From Streptomyces sp. NBC_00691 (GTDB lineage: Bacteria; Actinomycetota; Actinomycetes; Streptomycetales; Streptomycetaceae), in the NCBI RefSeq assembly GCF_036226665.1, contig NZ_CP109007.1:7068001-7132000 (forward strand): 64,000 nucleotides of DNA, in the 5' to 3' direction. Below, piece after piece: positions 16,760 to 25,851 of this stretch. The notes below the pieces were generated by a model. The model searched no databases, had not been told where the DNA came from, and saw nothing but the letters and a program-made list of their open reading frames with translations. The position numbers and the translations under genes are program-made. The stretch's first letter is position 1. Each line of letters opens with the position of its first letter.

Positions 16760-17782
16760 GTGAGCGGACGGCAGAGCGGCAGACCCACCCTGGAGCAGGT
16801 CGCGGCCAGGGCCGGGGTCGGCCGGGGCACGGTCTCCCGGGTGATCAACGGCTCCCCCCGGGTGAGCGAACAGACCAGAACGGCCGTCGCCAGAGCCGTC
16901 GCCGAACTCGGCTACGTACCCAACCAGGCCGCCCGCGCGCTCGCCGGCAGCCGTACCGACGCGATCGCGCTCGTCATCCCCGAGGCCGAGGCCCGGCTCT
17001 TCGCGGAGCCGTACTTCCTCGACCTGATCCGCGGGGTGAGCGCCGAACTCGCCGAGGCCGACAAACAGCTGCTGCTGACCCTGGTCCGCAGCGAGCAGGA
17101 GCGGCAGCGCTTCGAGCAGTACCTGGCCGCCCAGCGCGTCGACGGCGTCCTGCTCGCCTCCGTCCACGGCGACGACCCGCTGCCCGACCGGATCAGGGAA
17201 CTGGGCCTCCCGGTCGTCATGAACGGACGCCGCTCCGAGGCCGAGCCCGTGCCGTACGTCGACTCCGACAACATCGGGGCCGGCCGGGCGGCCGTCGCCC
17301 ACCTCGTGGGAAGCGGGCGGAGCAGGATCGCGACCGTCACCGGGCCGCTCGACATGTACGTGGCCCGCGCCCGGCTCGGCGGCTACCGGGCGGGACTCGC
17401 GGAGGCCGGACTCGCCCCCGACGAGGAGCTGGTCTCGGCCGGCGACTTCACCGAGGAGGGCGGCCGGCGCGCGATGCGGCTGCTGCTCGACCGCAGCCCG
17501 GACCTGGACGCCGTCTTCGCCGCCTCCGACGTCATGGCGGCCGGGGCGCGCGGCGCGCTGCGGGAGGCGGGCCGCAGGGTCCCCGAGGACGTGGCCCTCG
17601 TCGGCGTCGACGACTCACCGGTGGCACGACTGATGGATCCGCCGCTGACGAGCGTGCGGCAGCCCATCGAGGAGATGGGCCGCACGATGGCCCGGATGCT
17701 GTTGGAGGAGATCGTCGAGGCCCCGGAGGAGCCCCGCCGCCGGGTGCTGCCGACGGAACTGATCGTGCGGGAGTCGTGCTGA
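16760..17782 (+). CDS. cebR: Cellulose utilisation repressor CebR (LacI family)
   Basis: A LacI-family repressor of about 340 residues. The helix-turn-helix (PTLEQVAARAGVGRGTVSRV) begins about 8 residues after the start and is followed by the hinge and a periplasmic-binding-protein-like effector domain. The C-terminal PPLTSVRQPIEEMGR is characteristic. GTG 16760 has AGGGGAG about 10 bases upstream; GTG 16718 would add 14 residues and is possible. The gene diverges from cebE. Known CebR senses cellobiose and cellotriose and represses ceb and cellulase genes; the three boxes in this window fit. Confidence 0.92.
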   Translation: MSGRQSGRPTLEQVAARAGVGRGTVSRVINGSPRVSEQTRTAVARAVAELGYVPNQAARALAGSRTDAIALVIPEAEARLFAEPYFLDLIRGVSAELAEADKQLLLTLVRSEQERQRFEQYLAAQRVDGVLLASVHGDDPLPDRIRELGLPVVMNGRRSEAEPVPYVDSDNIGAGRAAVAHLVGSGRSRIATVTGPLDMYVARARLGGYRAGLAEAGLAPDEELVSAGDFTEEGGRRAMRLLLDRSPDLDAVFAASDVMAAGARGALREAGRRVPEDVALVGVDDSPVARLMDPPLTSVRQPIEEMGRTMARMLLEEIVEAPEEPRRRVLPTELIVRESC

Positions 17783-17885
17783 GCCCGTCCGGAGACGGCC
17801 GGGGTGGGGACTCCGTGGTCGCCGGGGCTGGACGTGCGGGGCGTGAGCGGGCCTGGGCCGGGCGTCCGCGGGCCGGGCGTCGGCC

Positions 17886-17951
17886 GGACTGCGGGCGGAC
17901 TGCGGGCGGACTGCGGGCGGGCGTCGGCCGGACTGCGGGCGGGCGTCGTCC
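17886..17951. repeat. 11-bp tandem repeat downstream of cebR
   Basis: Six units with an 11-bp period: three copies of GGACTGCGGGC in a row, then GGGCGTCGGCC, GGACTGCGGGC and GGGCGTCGTCC. It lies in the gap between cebR and the convergent GH6 gene. Its role is unknown; it may simply be repeat expansion in non-coding GC-rich DNA. Confidence 0.7.
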
Positions 17952-18016
17952 GGGCAGGCTTCCGCGGCCGGGCGGGACCCGGAGGTCCGGCCCGGCCGCG
18001 GGGCCTGTGCGGGGTG

Positions 18017-19762
18017 TTACAGCGCCGGGTGGGCGTTCTTCAGGAGTTCCTGGAACTGGGCCGAGAACCACTGGCCCGAGATCGGGGCGTCCGGCAGCGC
18101 GCCCGACATGCTGTTCCCGTTACGGGCGTTGCCCGTGTACGTCGGGTCGCACATCCGGTCGAAGCCCTTGCCCTCGTTGTTCGGGATCTCCTTGCTGGCG
18201 CCGTCGGACTCGCCCGGGGGCTTGACCCAGACGTACGCGTCGATGCCCGCGGCGGGCGCCGCCTGGGGCCGCTCGCCGAGACCGGCACCGGACTGGTTGC
18301 ACCAGTTGCCCAGGTGGATGCGACGGTCGTACTTGCCGCCGTTGACGTAGGTGTCGACCGTGGTCGTCGGGCCCGCGGCGGTGGGCCTGGCGGAGCCGCC
18401 CCAGCCGTTGCGGGAGGTGTCGATCAGCATGCCGAGGTTGCTGTCGAAGCCGAGCGAGACCAGCTTGGTGCGCATCGCCTGGGCGTACGACAGCTCGTCG
18501 GTGTACCGGTTCCAGTCGACCCACTTCGACTGGCGCACGGACACGCCGTTCACGCTGTCGTTGATGGTGAAGTGGTCCTCCTTCAGGGCGCTGTAGTTGG
18601 CGGTGTTCACGATGAAGCCGTGGACGTTGGCGACCGTGGAGCCCTCGGCCGTGGCGGCCTGCTTGAACAGCTCGGCGGAGGCGCCGAAGTTGTCGTCCCA
18701 GCCCAGCCAGCCGTGGTGGCCGGCGTCCACGTAGTTGTAGACGTTGCCGATCGCGCCGAGCTTCTTGAGCGCGTAGCCGACACCGGTGATGTAGTTGCCG
18801 TTGGCCTTCATGACGTCGCAGTTGGGCGTCGCGGTCGGGCGCCCCGAGACGTTGGTGACCAGGTTCGGCAGCGAGTCGATCTCGACCGTGGTGACGATCC
18901 GCAGACCCGCGTACTTGGAGTCGGCGAGGATCGCGGCGATCGGGTCGATGTACTCGGTCTTGTAGCGGCCGATCTCGGTCGGGCCGAGCTCGCCGTTGGA
19001 CGCGAGCGCGGCACAGTCGCGGCCCGGCAGGTTGTAGACGACCAGCTGGACGACCAGCTCGCCGGAGCCCTTCTGCCGCAGGGCCTCGTCGAGGTGGGCG
19101 CGCAGGCCCATGGAGGTGGAGGAGCCGTTGATGGCGGCGATCCGGTCCAGCCAGACACCGGTGGGCTGGTTGGAGATCTTGGTGCCGCCCGGCTCGGCCG
19201 CCGCCTTCGCGGACCATTCGGGGTTCACGTACACCTTGGCGCCGGCGTAGGGGTTGTCGGCCTTGGAGCCGGCCGGCGGGGTGGTCGGGGGTGTCGTGGG
19301 CGGAGTGGTGGGCGGGGTGGTCGGGGGTGTCGTCGGCTCGGTGGCCCCGTTGCAGACGACCCCGTTGAGCTTGAAGGTCGCGGGCACGGCGTTGGTGCCG
19401 CTGTACGAGCCGTTGAATCCGAAGGAGGTCGATCCGCCGGTGGTCAGGGTCCCGTTGTAGGAGAGGCTCTTCGCGGTGACGGCGGCGCCGGACTGGGTGA
19501 GGGTGGCGTTCCAGCCCTGGGTGATCTGCTGGTTGCCGGCGTAGGTCCACTCGAGGGTCCAGGCGGCCACCGGGTCACCGGTGTTGGTGACGGTCACGTT
19601 GGTGCCGAAGCCGGTGTTCCACTGGTTGGTGATCTGGTAGTCGACCTTGCAGCCGGGGGTGGCGGCGCCGGCGGTGGCGGTGCCGAGGACGGTGGCGGTG
19701 GCGCCGGTGGCCGTGATGAGGCCGAGGGCGGCCAGGAGGGCGGTGCGGCTGGTGCGGCTCAT
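18017..19762 (-). CDS. Secreted GH6 cellulase (cellobiohydrolase type) with CBM2
   Basis: A 581-residue secreted enzyme. Order: signal peptide (1 to about 34, cleaved after TAGAA), CBM2 cellulose-binding module (about 36 to 137, with paired Cys), TTPP-repeat linker (about 141 to 165), then a GH6 domain to the end. GH6 signatures are VYNLPGRDCA with the catalytic Asp and YVDAGHHGWLGW. The length and loops suit a non-reducing-end cellobiohydrolase, though an endoglucanase cannot be excluded. ATG 19762 has AAAGGAA upstream. It is 17 bp behind the GH5 gene, so the two share a transcript starting near the CebR box at 21501. Confidence 0.9.
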   Translation of the reverse strand: MSRTSRTALLAALGLITATGATATVLGTATAGAATPGCKVDYQITNQWNTGFGTNVTVTNTGDPVAAWTLEWTYAGNQQITQGWNATLTQSGAAVTAKSLSYNGTLTTGGSTSFGFNGSYSGTNAVPATFKLNGVVCNGATEPTTPPTTPPTTPPTTPPTTPPAGSKADNPYAGAKVYVNPEWSAKAAAEPGGTKISNQPTGVWLDRIAAINGSSTSMGLRAHLDEALRQKGSGELVVQLVVYNLPGRDCAALASNGELGPTEIGRYKTEYIDPIAAILADSKYAGLRIVTTVEIDSLPNLVTNVSGRPTATPNCDVMKANGNYITGVGYALKKLGAIGNVYNYVDAGHHGWLGWDDNFGASAELFKQAATAEGSTVANVHGFIVNTANYSALKEDHFTINDSVNGVSVRQSKWVDWNRYTDELSYAQAMRTKLVSLGFDSNLGMLIDTSRNGWGGSARPTAAGPTTTVDTYVNGGKYDRRIHLGNWCNQSGAGLGERPQAAPAAGIDAYVWVKPPGESDGASKEIPNNEGKGFDRMCDPTYTGNARNGNSMSGALPDAPISGQWFSAQFQELLKNAHPAL

Positions 19763-19779
19763 GCGGGTGGGGATTCCTT

Positions 19780-21318
19780 TCAGGGGGTGAGACGGCGCAG
19801 GTGATCGCGCAGTCCGATGCCGAATGAGGTGGGGGTTCCGTCGTACGAACTGATCAGCGCGGGACCGGAGTTGCAGTTCCAGGTGTTCCAGGTCCAGCCC
19901 AGGTACGAGAGGCCGCGGTCGTCGAACCACTTCATGACGCGGTCGATGAACGCGTGTCCGCAGGTGTTCTCACCGATCTCGCCCGCGAGGAGAGGGACCT
20001 CGGCGGCTACCGGGGCGAGGGTGTTGTTCCAGCACGTCTCGTCGGCGCAGGTGTTGAAGTTGTAGACGTGCCAGGCGGCGGCCAGATTGCCCGCCGGGTC
20101 GGTGGGGCGGTACGTGAGCCACTGGCTCAGGTCGTTGGAGTAGGCGAGACCCGGGACGAGGACGAGATTCTTCGACCCCGTGGCCCGCACCGCGTCCAGC
20201 AGGTCCTGCATGCCGGCGACCTCGTAGCCGATGCCGGGGCAGGTGCCACCGTCGCGCCAGCAGGACCAGGCCTGGGTCGCGGTGGAGGTCGCCCGGTCCG
20301 GGTAGGGCTCGTTGAACAGGTCGAAGACGACCCGCTTGTCGTTCTTGAAGGTGTTCGCCACCGAGGTCCAGAACGCCGGTGTGTACCGGGCGTCGGGCAT
20401 CGGCTTCTGGCAGGTGGCGTGGACATCGGCGCAGCCCGCGGAGTTGCCCGTGTACTGGCCGTACGTCCAGTGGAGTTCGACCACCGGGGTCATGCCGTGT
20501 GCGATGACCTTGGTGACCAGGTCCTTCACGGCGTCGACGTAGTTCGCGCCCCGGTACTCGGGCTTGATGTTGTCCAGGCCGAGCCAGCACTCCTCGTTGA
20601 GCGGAATGCGGACCGTGTTGGCCTTCCAGTCGGCGATGGCCTTGACCGAGGCGTCGTCGACGGGACCGTCCCAGATGCCGTAGCCCTGGACGCACATGAA
20701 CTCGCCGCCGGAGCGGTTGACGCCGAGCAGGCGTCGGGTCGCGCCGTTCTGGTCGGTGAACCTGTTCCCGGACACGGTGAGTTCGGGCGCACCGGTGACC
20801 GGGGTCGGGGTCGTCGGGGGAGTGGTGGGCGGGGTGGTGGGTGGTGTGGTGGGCGGTGTCGTCGGATCGGTGGGCGTGGGAGTCGGCGTCGGGGTCGTGC
20901 CCGAGTCGCACGGCGTGCCGTTGAGCGTGAACGCGGTGGGTGCGGTGTTGGCGCCCGACCATGAGGCGATGAAGCCGCCCGTGACCTTCGCGCCCGTGCC
21001 GAGCGCGGCGTTCCAGCTCTCGTTCACGACGGTGACACCGGTCCCGGACTGGGACCACTTGCCGCCCCAGCCCTGGCTGACGATCTGGCCGGCCGGGAAG
21101 ACGAAGCCGAGGCTCCAGCCGTTCAGCGTGGCACTGTTGTTGGTGACGGTGACGGCACCCTGGTAGCCGCCGGCCCATTGGCCGACGATCGAGTACTCCA
21201 CGGTGCAGGCGGGTGCGGCCGCGGCTCCTGAGGCCGTACCCATGAGGGCGAACGCGGTGCTCGCCATCGTGAGCGCCGCTCCGGAGAGCAGCGCGGACAG
21301 ACGTGGGGGATGTCGCAT
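19780..21318 (-). CDS. Secreted GH5 cellulase (endoglucanase type) with CBM2
   Basis: A 512-residue secreted enzyme: signal peptide (1 to about 35), CBM2 (about 36 to 138), a TP and TTPP linker (about 140 to 175), then a GH5 domain. The acid/base is Glu337 in DLFNEP and the nucleophile is probably Glu447 in LLAGEIGE. It is likely an endo-beta-1,4-glucanase; GH5 also contains mannanases, so the substrate is inferred from the CBM2 and its neighbours. ATG 21318 follows GAGGAC. First gene of the GH5-GH6 unit, divergent from GH48. Confidence 0.87.
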   Translation of the reverse strand: MRHPPRLSALLSGAALTMASTAFALMGTASGAAAAPACTVEYSIVGQWAGGYQGAVTVTNNSATLNGWSLGFVFPAGQIVSQGWGGKWSQSGTGVTVVNESWNAALGTGAKVTGGFIASWSGANTAPTAFTLNGTPCDSGTTPTPTPTPTDPTTPPTTPPTTPPTTPPTTPTPVTGAPELTVSGNRFTDQNGATRRLLGVNRSGGEFMCVQGYGIWDGPVDDASVKAIADWKANTVRIPLNEECWLGLDNIKPEYRGANYVDAVKDLVTKVIAHGMTPVVELHWTYGQYTGNSAGCADVHATCQKPMPDARYTPAFWTSVANTFKNDKRVVFDLFNEPYPDRATSTATQAWSCWRDGGTCPGIGYEVAGMQDLLDAVRATGSKNLVLVPGLAYSNDLSQWLTYRPTDPAGNLAAAWHVYNFNTCADETCWNNTLAPVAAEVPLLAGEIGENTCGHAFIDRVMKWFDDRGLSYLGWTWNTWNCNSGPALISSYDGTPTSFGIGLRDHLRRLTP

Positions 21319-21367
21319 GAGCGAGTCCTCACAGCGAGGGCACACCCCTGACGGTGTGCCGACCGGA

Positions 21368-21381
21368 CGGATTCGCTCCCA
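21368..21381. promoter_or_regulatory. Possible degenerate CebR site before GH5
   Basis: On the minus strand the sequence reads TGGGAGCGAATCCG, one perfect half-site and a weak second half (10 of 14 matches). It is 50 bp before the GH5 start and may help CebR repress the GH5-GH6 side. It could be chance. Confidence 0.35.
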
Positions 21382-21500
21382 CTGGTCGGGCAGACCGTAG
21401 CGGCAACTGCCGCCAAGGAAAAGAGGTGTTGGGTAAATTCCCCCGCCAATTGCCTTCGACTCTTCACGCACCTTGACGCCGATGCGTCCCAACTGCACAG

Positions 21501-21514
21501 TGGGAGCGCTCCCA
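21501..21514. promoter_or_regulatory. CebR operator between GH5 and GH48
   Basis: A perfect TGGGAGCGCTCCCA palindrome 79 bp upstream of the GH48 start and about 180 bp upstream of the divergent GH5 start. It places at least GH48, and probably the GH5-GH6 unit, in the CebR regulon. Confidence 0.92.
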
Positions 21515-21592
21515 CTGGTTCAGAGCTTGTCTCCACGCACGTTTCGCTCTTCGCTCCCCCCGACCTCCCGAGCCGCGAGGAGAACCACCCGC

Positions 21593-24505
21593 ATGCCACG
21601 CCTCCGACCACGAACGCGACCACGCCGGCAGCTGACCGCGCTGGCCGCAGCGCTCTCCCTCCCCCTCGGTCTCACGGCCGTGGGCGCCACCACGGCCCAG
21701 GCCGCCGACGTGCAGTGCAGCGTCGATTACAAGACGAACGACTGGGGTTCGGGCTTCACCGCCGAACTCACCCTCACGAACCGCGCCACCACCGCGCTCA
21801 ACGGCTGGACCCTCACCTACGCCTACGCCGGTGACCAGAAGCTCACCAACGGCTGGAGCGGCGTCTGGTCCCAGTCCGGCAAGAACGTCACGGTGACCAA
21901 CGCCTCCTGGAACGGCAGCCTCGCCGCCGGGGCCGCCACCACCACCGGCGCCCAGTTCACCTACAGCGGCGCCAACGCCGCCCCCACCTCCTTCGCGGTC
22001 AACGGCACCCCCTGCACGGGCGCCCACCAGCCGCCCGTCGCCGTCCTCACCAGCCCCGCACCGGGCGCCGTCTTCACCTCGGGCGACGCGGTGCCGCTCG
22101 CCGCCACCGCCGCGGCGGCCGACAGCGCCACGGTGAGCAAGGTGGAGTTCTACAGCGACACCGCGCTCCTCGGCACCGACACCACCGCTCCCTTCACCTT
22201 CAGCGCGGCCGGGCTCGCCACCGGCGCCCACTCCCTCTACGCCAAGGCCTACGACAGCCTGGGCGCCTCCGCCGAGTCCGCGCCCGTAGGCATCACCGTC
22301 GCCGCGGGCCCCGCGCTGGTCGCCGCCCCGAGCCAGCTCGGGGTACGCCAGGGCGCCACCGGCACCTTCGACCTCAAGCTCTCCACCGCCCCCACCGCCA
22401 ACGTCACGGTGAGCGTCGCCCGTACCTCCGGCAACACCAACCTCACCGCGACCCCGGGCTCGCTCACCTTCACCCCGGCGAACTGGAACACCGCCCAGAA
22501 GGTGACCGTCGCCGCCGCGGCCACCGGCACCGGCTCCGCCGTCTTCACCGCGACCGCACCCGGCCACGCCAAGGCCGAGGTCACCGTCGCCCAGCTGGCC
22601 GCGAACTCCACGTACGACGCCCGCTTCCTCGACCTCCACGGGAAGATCACCAACCCGGCCAACGGCTACTTCTCGCCCGAGGGCATCCCGTACCACTCCG
22701 TCGAGACGCTGATCGTCGAGGCCCCCGACCACGGGCACGAGACGACCTCCGAGGCGTACAGCTACCTCATCTGGCTCCAGGCCATGTACGGCAAGATCAC
22801 CGGTGACTGGACCAAGTTCAACGGCGCCTGGGAGACCATGGAGAAATTCATGATTCCCACCCATGCCGACCAGCCCACCTCCTCCTCCTACAACGCCTCC
22901 AAGCCGGCCACCTACGCGCCCGAGTGGGACCTGCCGTCCCAGTACCCGGCGCGGCTCGACTCCGGCGTCACCTCCGGCGCGGACCCGATCGCCGGCGAGC
23001 TCAAGAGCGCGTACGGCACCGACGACGTCTACGGCATGCACTGGCTGCAGGACGTCGACAACGTCTACGGCTTCGGCAACGAGCCCGGGAAGTGCTCCGC
23101 GGGACCGACGGCCACCGGCCCCTCGTACATCAACACCTTCCAGCGCGGCCCCCAGGAGTCCGTCTGGGAGACCGTCACCCACCCCACCTGCGACAACTTC
23201 GGCTACGGCGGGCGCAACGGCTACCTCGACCTGTTCACCGGGGACGCCTCCTACGCCAAGCAGTGGAAGTACACCAACGCCCCCGACGCCGACGCCCGCG
23301 CCGTCCAGGCCGCCTACTGGGCCGACCTCTGGGCCAAGGAACAGGGCAAGGGCGGTCAGGTCTCCGCGACCGTCGGCAAGGCCGCCAAGATGGGCGACTA
23401 CCTGCGGTACTCCATGTTCGACAAGTACTTCAAGAAGGCCGGGAACTGCGTCGGCCCCACCACCTGCCCCGCCGGCACCGGCAAGGACAGCGCGCACTAC
23501 CTGATGTCCTGGTACTACGCCTGGGGCGGCGCCACCGACACCTCCGCCGGCTGGTCCTGGCGCATCGGCTCCAGCCACGCCCACGGCGGCTACCAGAACC
23601 CGCTCGCCGCCTACGCGCTCAGCGAGTACGCCCCGCTCAAGCCCAAGTCGACGACGGGCGCGGCCGACTGGGCGACCAGCCTCGACCGGCAGCTGGAGTT
23701 CTACCGCTGGCTCCAGTCCGACGAGGGCGCCATCGCGGGCGGCGCCACCAACAGCTGGCAGGGCCGCTACGCCACCCCGCCGGCCGGCACCCCCACCTTC
23801 CACGGCCTCTTCTACGACGAGAAGCCCGTCTACCACGACCCGGCGTCCAACCAGTGGTTCGGATTCCAGGCCTGGTCCATGGAACGGGTCGCCGAGTACT
23901 ACCAGCAGACCGGGGACGCGGCGGCGAAGACCGTCCTCGACAAGTGGGTCTCCTGGGCGCTGTCCAGGACCACGATCAACCCGGACGGCACCTACCGCAT
24001 CCCCTCCACCCTCCAGTGGTCCGGCGCGCCCGACACCTGGAACGCGACGAGCCCCGGTGCCAACGCCGGCCTGCACGTCACCGTCGCCGACTACACCGAC
24101 GACGTCGGGGTGGCCGCCGCCTACGCCAAGACCCTCACCTACTACGCGGCCAAGTCCGGCCACGCCGAGGCCAAGCGCGTCGCCAAGGCCCTCCTCGACG
24201 GCATGTGGACCCACCACCAGGACCCGTTGGGCATCGCCGTCCCGGAGACCCGCGCCGACTACAACCGCTTCGACGACCCCGTGCACGTGCCGAACGGCTG
24301 GACCGGCACCATGCCGAACGGCGACACGGTGAACAACTCCTCCACCTTCGCCTCGATCCGCACCTTCTACCAGGACGACCCGGCCTGGCCCAAGATCGAG
24401 GCCTATCTGGCGGGCGGCGCCGCGCCCGTCTTCACCTACCACCGGTTCTGGGCCCAGGCGGACATCGCCCTGGCCATGGGCTCGTACGCGGAGCTGCTCG
24501 AATAG
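21593..24505 (+). CDS. Secreted GH48 exocellulase with CBM2 and two Ig-like modules
   Basis: A 970-residue secreted cellulase. Order: Arg-rich signal peptide (1 to about 38), CBM2 (about 39 to 142), an Ig-like module (about 147 to 240; PVAVLTSPAPGAVFTSGD, VEFYSDTALLGTD), a second beta-sandwich module (about 243 to 335), then the GH48 domain to the end. GH48 marks include APDHGHETTSEAYSYLIW with the proposed catalytic Glu, and YGMHWLQDVDNVYGFG. GH48 enzymes work processively from the reducing end and release cellobiose, synergistic with GH6. ATG 21593 has GAGGAGAA. A CebR box precedes it and a hairpin terminator follows. Confidence 0.93.
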   Translation: MPRLRPRTRPRRQLTALAAALSLPLGLTAVGATTAQAADVQCSVDYKTNDWGSGFTAELTLTNRATTALNGWTLTYAYAGDQKLTNGWSGVWSQSGKNVTVTNASWNGSLAAGAATTTGAQFTYSGANAAPTSFAVNGTPCTGAHQPPVAVLTSPAPGAVFTSGDAVPLAATAAAADSATVSKVEFYSDTALLGTDTTAPFTFSAAGLATGAHSLYAKAYDSLGASAESAPVGITVAAGPALVAAPSQLGVRQGATGTFDLKLSTAPTANVTVSVARTSGNTNLTATPGSLTFTPANWNTAQKVTVAAAATGTGSAVFTATAPGHAKAEVTVAQLAANSTYDARFLDLHGKITNPANGYFSPEGIPYHSVETLIVEAPDHGHETTSEAYSYLIWLQAMYGKITGDWTKFNGAWETMEKFMIPTHADQPTSSSYNASKPATYAPEWDLPSQYPARLDSGVTSGADPIAGELKSAYGTDDVYGMHWLQDVDNVYGFGNEPGKCSAGPTATGPSYINTFQRGPQESVWETVTHPTCDNFGYGGRNGYLDLFTGDASYAKQWKYTNAPDADARAVQAAYWADLWAKEQGKGGQVSATVGKAAKMGDYLRYSMFDKYFKKAGNCVGPTTCPAGTGKDSAHYLMSWYYAWGGATDTSAGWSWRIGSSHAHGGYQNPLAAYALSEYAPLKPKSTTGAADWATSLDRQLEFYRWLQSDEGAIAGGATNSWQGRYATPPAGTPTFHGLFYDEKPVYHDPASNQWFGFQAWSMERVAEYYQQTGDAAAKTVLDKWVSWALSRTTINPDGTYRIPSTLQWSGAPDTWNATSPGANAGLHVTVADYTDDVGVAAAYAKTLTYYAAKSGHAEAKRVAKALLDGMWTHHQDPLGIAVPETRADYNRFDDPVHVPNGWTGTMPNGDTVNNSSTFASIRTFYQDDPAWPKIEAYLAGGAAPVFTYHRFWAQADIALAMGSYAELLE

Positions 24506-24541
24506 CAGCCGCCCCGCACGGAGCGGCTCCGCGTACGACGA

Positions 24542-24575
24542 GACCGGGCGGCCCCCGAGAAGGGGCCGCCCGGTC
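24542..24575. terminator. Hairpin terminator after GH48
   Basis: A perfect 14-bp stem (GACCGGGCGGCCCC with GGGGCCGCCCGGTC) and 6-nt loop CGAGAA, starting 36 bp after the GH48 stop. Confidence 0.85.
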
Positions 24576-24729
24576 CTCCACGCCGCCCCCGGCCCCCGGA
24601 GGCCGCCCGACCCCTGGGCCTTTCGCGGCCCGCCTGGACAGCTCGACGAGCGGCCGCCTAGGGTCGGGGTCCGAATCACCGACGGGCGCCGTGCGCCCGG
24701 AACTCTGGGAACAGCCGAGGAGCGCGCAC

Positions 24730-25851
24730 GTGGTCACCCTCGCCGATGTCGCCCGCCACGCCGGGGTGTCGGCCAGCACCGTCAGCTACGTGCTCAGCGG
24801 CAAACGCTCCATATCCACCCCCACCCGCGAGCGGATCCAGCACAGCATCGACGCCCTCGGCTACCGGCCGCACGCGGGCGCCCGCGCCCTCGCCAGCAGC
24901 CGAACCGACATCCTCGCCCTGATGATGCCGCTCCGTACCGGCCTCTACGTGCCGGTCATGATGGAGATCGCGATGGCCGTCACCACCACGGCCCGCTCCC
25001 ACGGATACGACGTCCTGCTCCTCACCGGCGAGGAGGGCCCCGAGGCCGTCCGCCGCGTCGAGGGCAGCGCCATCGCCGACGCCATGATCGTCATGGACGT
25101 GGGACTCGACGACCCGCGGCTCCCCTGCCTCCAGGAGGCCGAGCGGCCCGCCGTCCTCATCGGCCTCCCCACCGAATCCGCCGAATCCGCCGACATCGCC
25201 GGACTCGACTGTGTGGACCTCGACTTCGAGGCCGCCGGAGCCCGCTGCGTCGAGCACCTCGCCGGACTCGGCCACACCGGGATCGCCGTCCTCGGCGAGC
25301 CGCCCGCCGTCTACGAGCGGGCGACGGGCTTCGCCGCCCGCACCCTCACCGGACTGCGCGCCGCCGCCGGCACCCATGGCATCGGGCTGCTCCACCGGCC
25401 CGTCGACGGCACCTACGCGGCCGTCGCCGCCGCCGTCACCCGCGTCTTCGAGGAGCGCCCCGGCACCACGGCCCTCGTCGTCCAGAACGAGGCCGCCGTC
25501 GAACCGCTGCTCGCGCTCCTGCGCCACCAGGGACGCGCCGTGCCCGAGGACGTCTCCGTGGTCGCCATCTGCCCCGACCAGGTCGCCGTCCACGCCTCCG
25601 TACCGCTCACCGCCGTCTCCGTGCCCGCCCAGGAGATGGGACGCCTCGCCGTCGAACGGCTCGTCGGACGCCTCGCCGGGGAGGCACCCCGGGGTACGGA
25701 ACTCATTCCGCCGCTGCTGACCACGCGCGCGAGCAGCGGCCCCGCCCCGTCCCGGCCCGCCACCGGGTCCGCCCTGCCGGGATCCCGCGAGTCCGGCCCC
25801 GCCTCCCCCTCCGCGCCCACCGAGGACCGTCGTGGTCGCGGCGGACACTGA
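24730..25851 (+). CDS. LacI-family regulator, paralogue of the one at 58900 to 59934
   Basis: A 373-residue repressor-type protein. The HTH starts at residue 3 (TLADVARHAGVSASTVSYVL) with a LacI hinge and sugar-sensing domain. A Pro/Ser/Arg-rich tail of about 45 residues follows the conserved end and is absent from its paralogue. The first 120 residues match that paralogue almost throughout, and the recognition helix is the same, so both may see the same operator TCGAAGCGCTTCGA. GTG 24730 is the only start fitting the HTH. Its end overlaps the sigma factor start by 20 bp. No sugar operon is attached, so its target is open. Confidence 0.85.
   Translation: MVTLADVARHAGVSASTVSYVLSGKRSISTPTRERIQHSIDALGYRPHAGARALASSRTDILALMMPLRTGLYVPVMMEIAMAVTTTARSHGYDVLLLTGEEGPEAVRRVEGSAIADAMIVMDVGLDDPRLPCLQEAERPAVLIGLPTESAESADIAGLDCVDLDFEAAGARCVEHLAGLGHTGIAVLGEPPAVYERATGFAARTLTGLRAAAGTHGIGLLHRPVDGTYAAVAAAVTRVFEERPGTTALVVQNEAAVEPLLALLRHQGRAVPEDVSVVAICPDQVAVHASVPLTAVSVPAQEMGRLAVERLVGRLAGEAPRGTELIPPLLTTRASSGPAPSRPATGSALPGSRESGPASPSAPTEDRRGRGGH

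Noticed and set aside
19273..19336. Short GT-rich direct repeats that look like a microsatellite
   Set aside because: They encode the TTPP linker of GH6; the similar stretch near 20815 to 20880 encodes the GH5 linker.
21464..24679. A 1071-codon open frame antisense to GH48
   Set aside because: Gly/Val/Arg-rich, no domain, a typical shadow frame of high-GC coding DNA; GH48 on the other strand is unmistakable.
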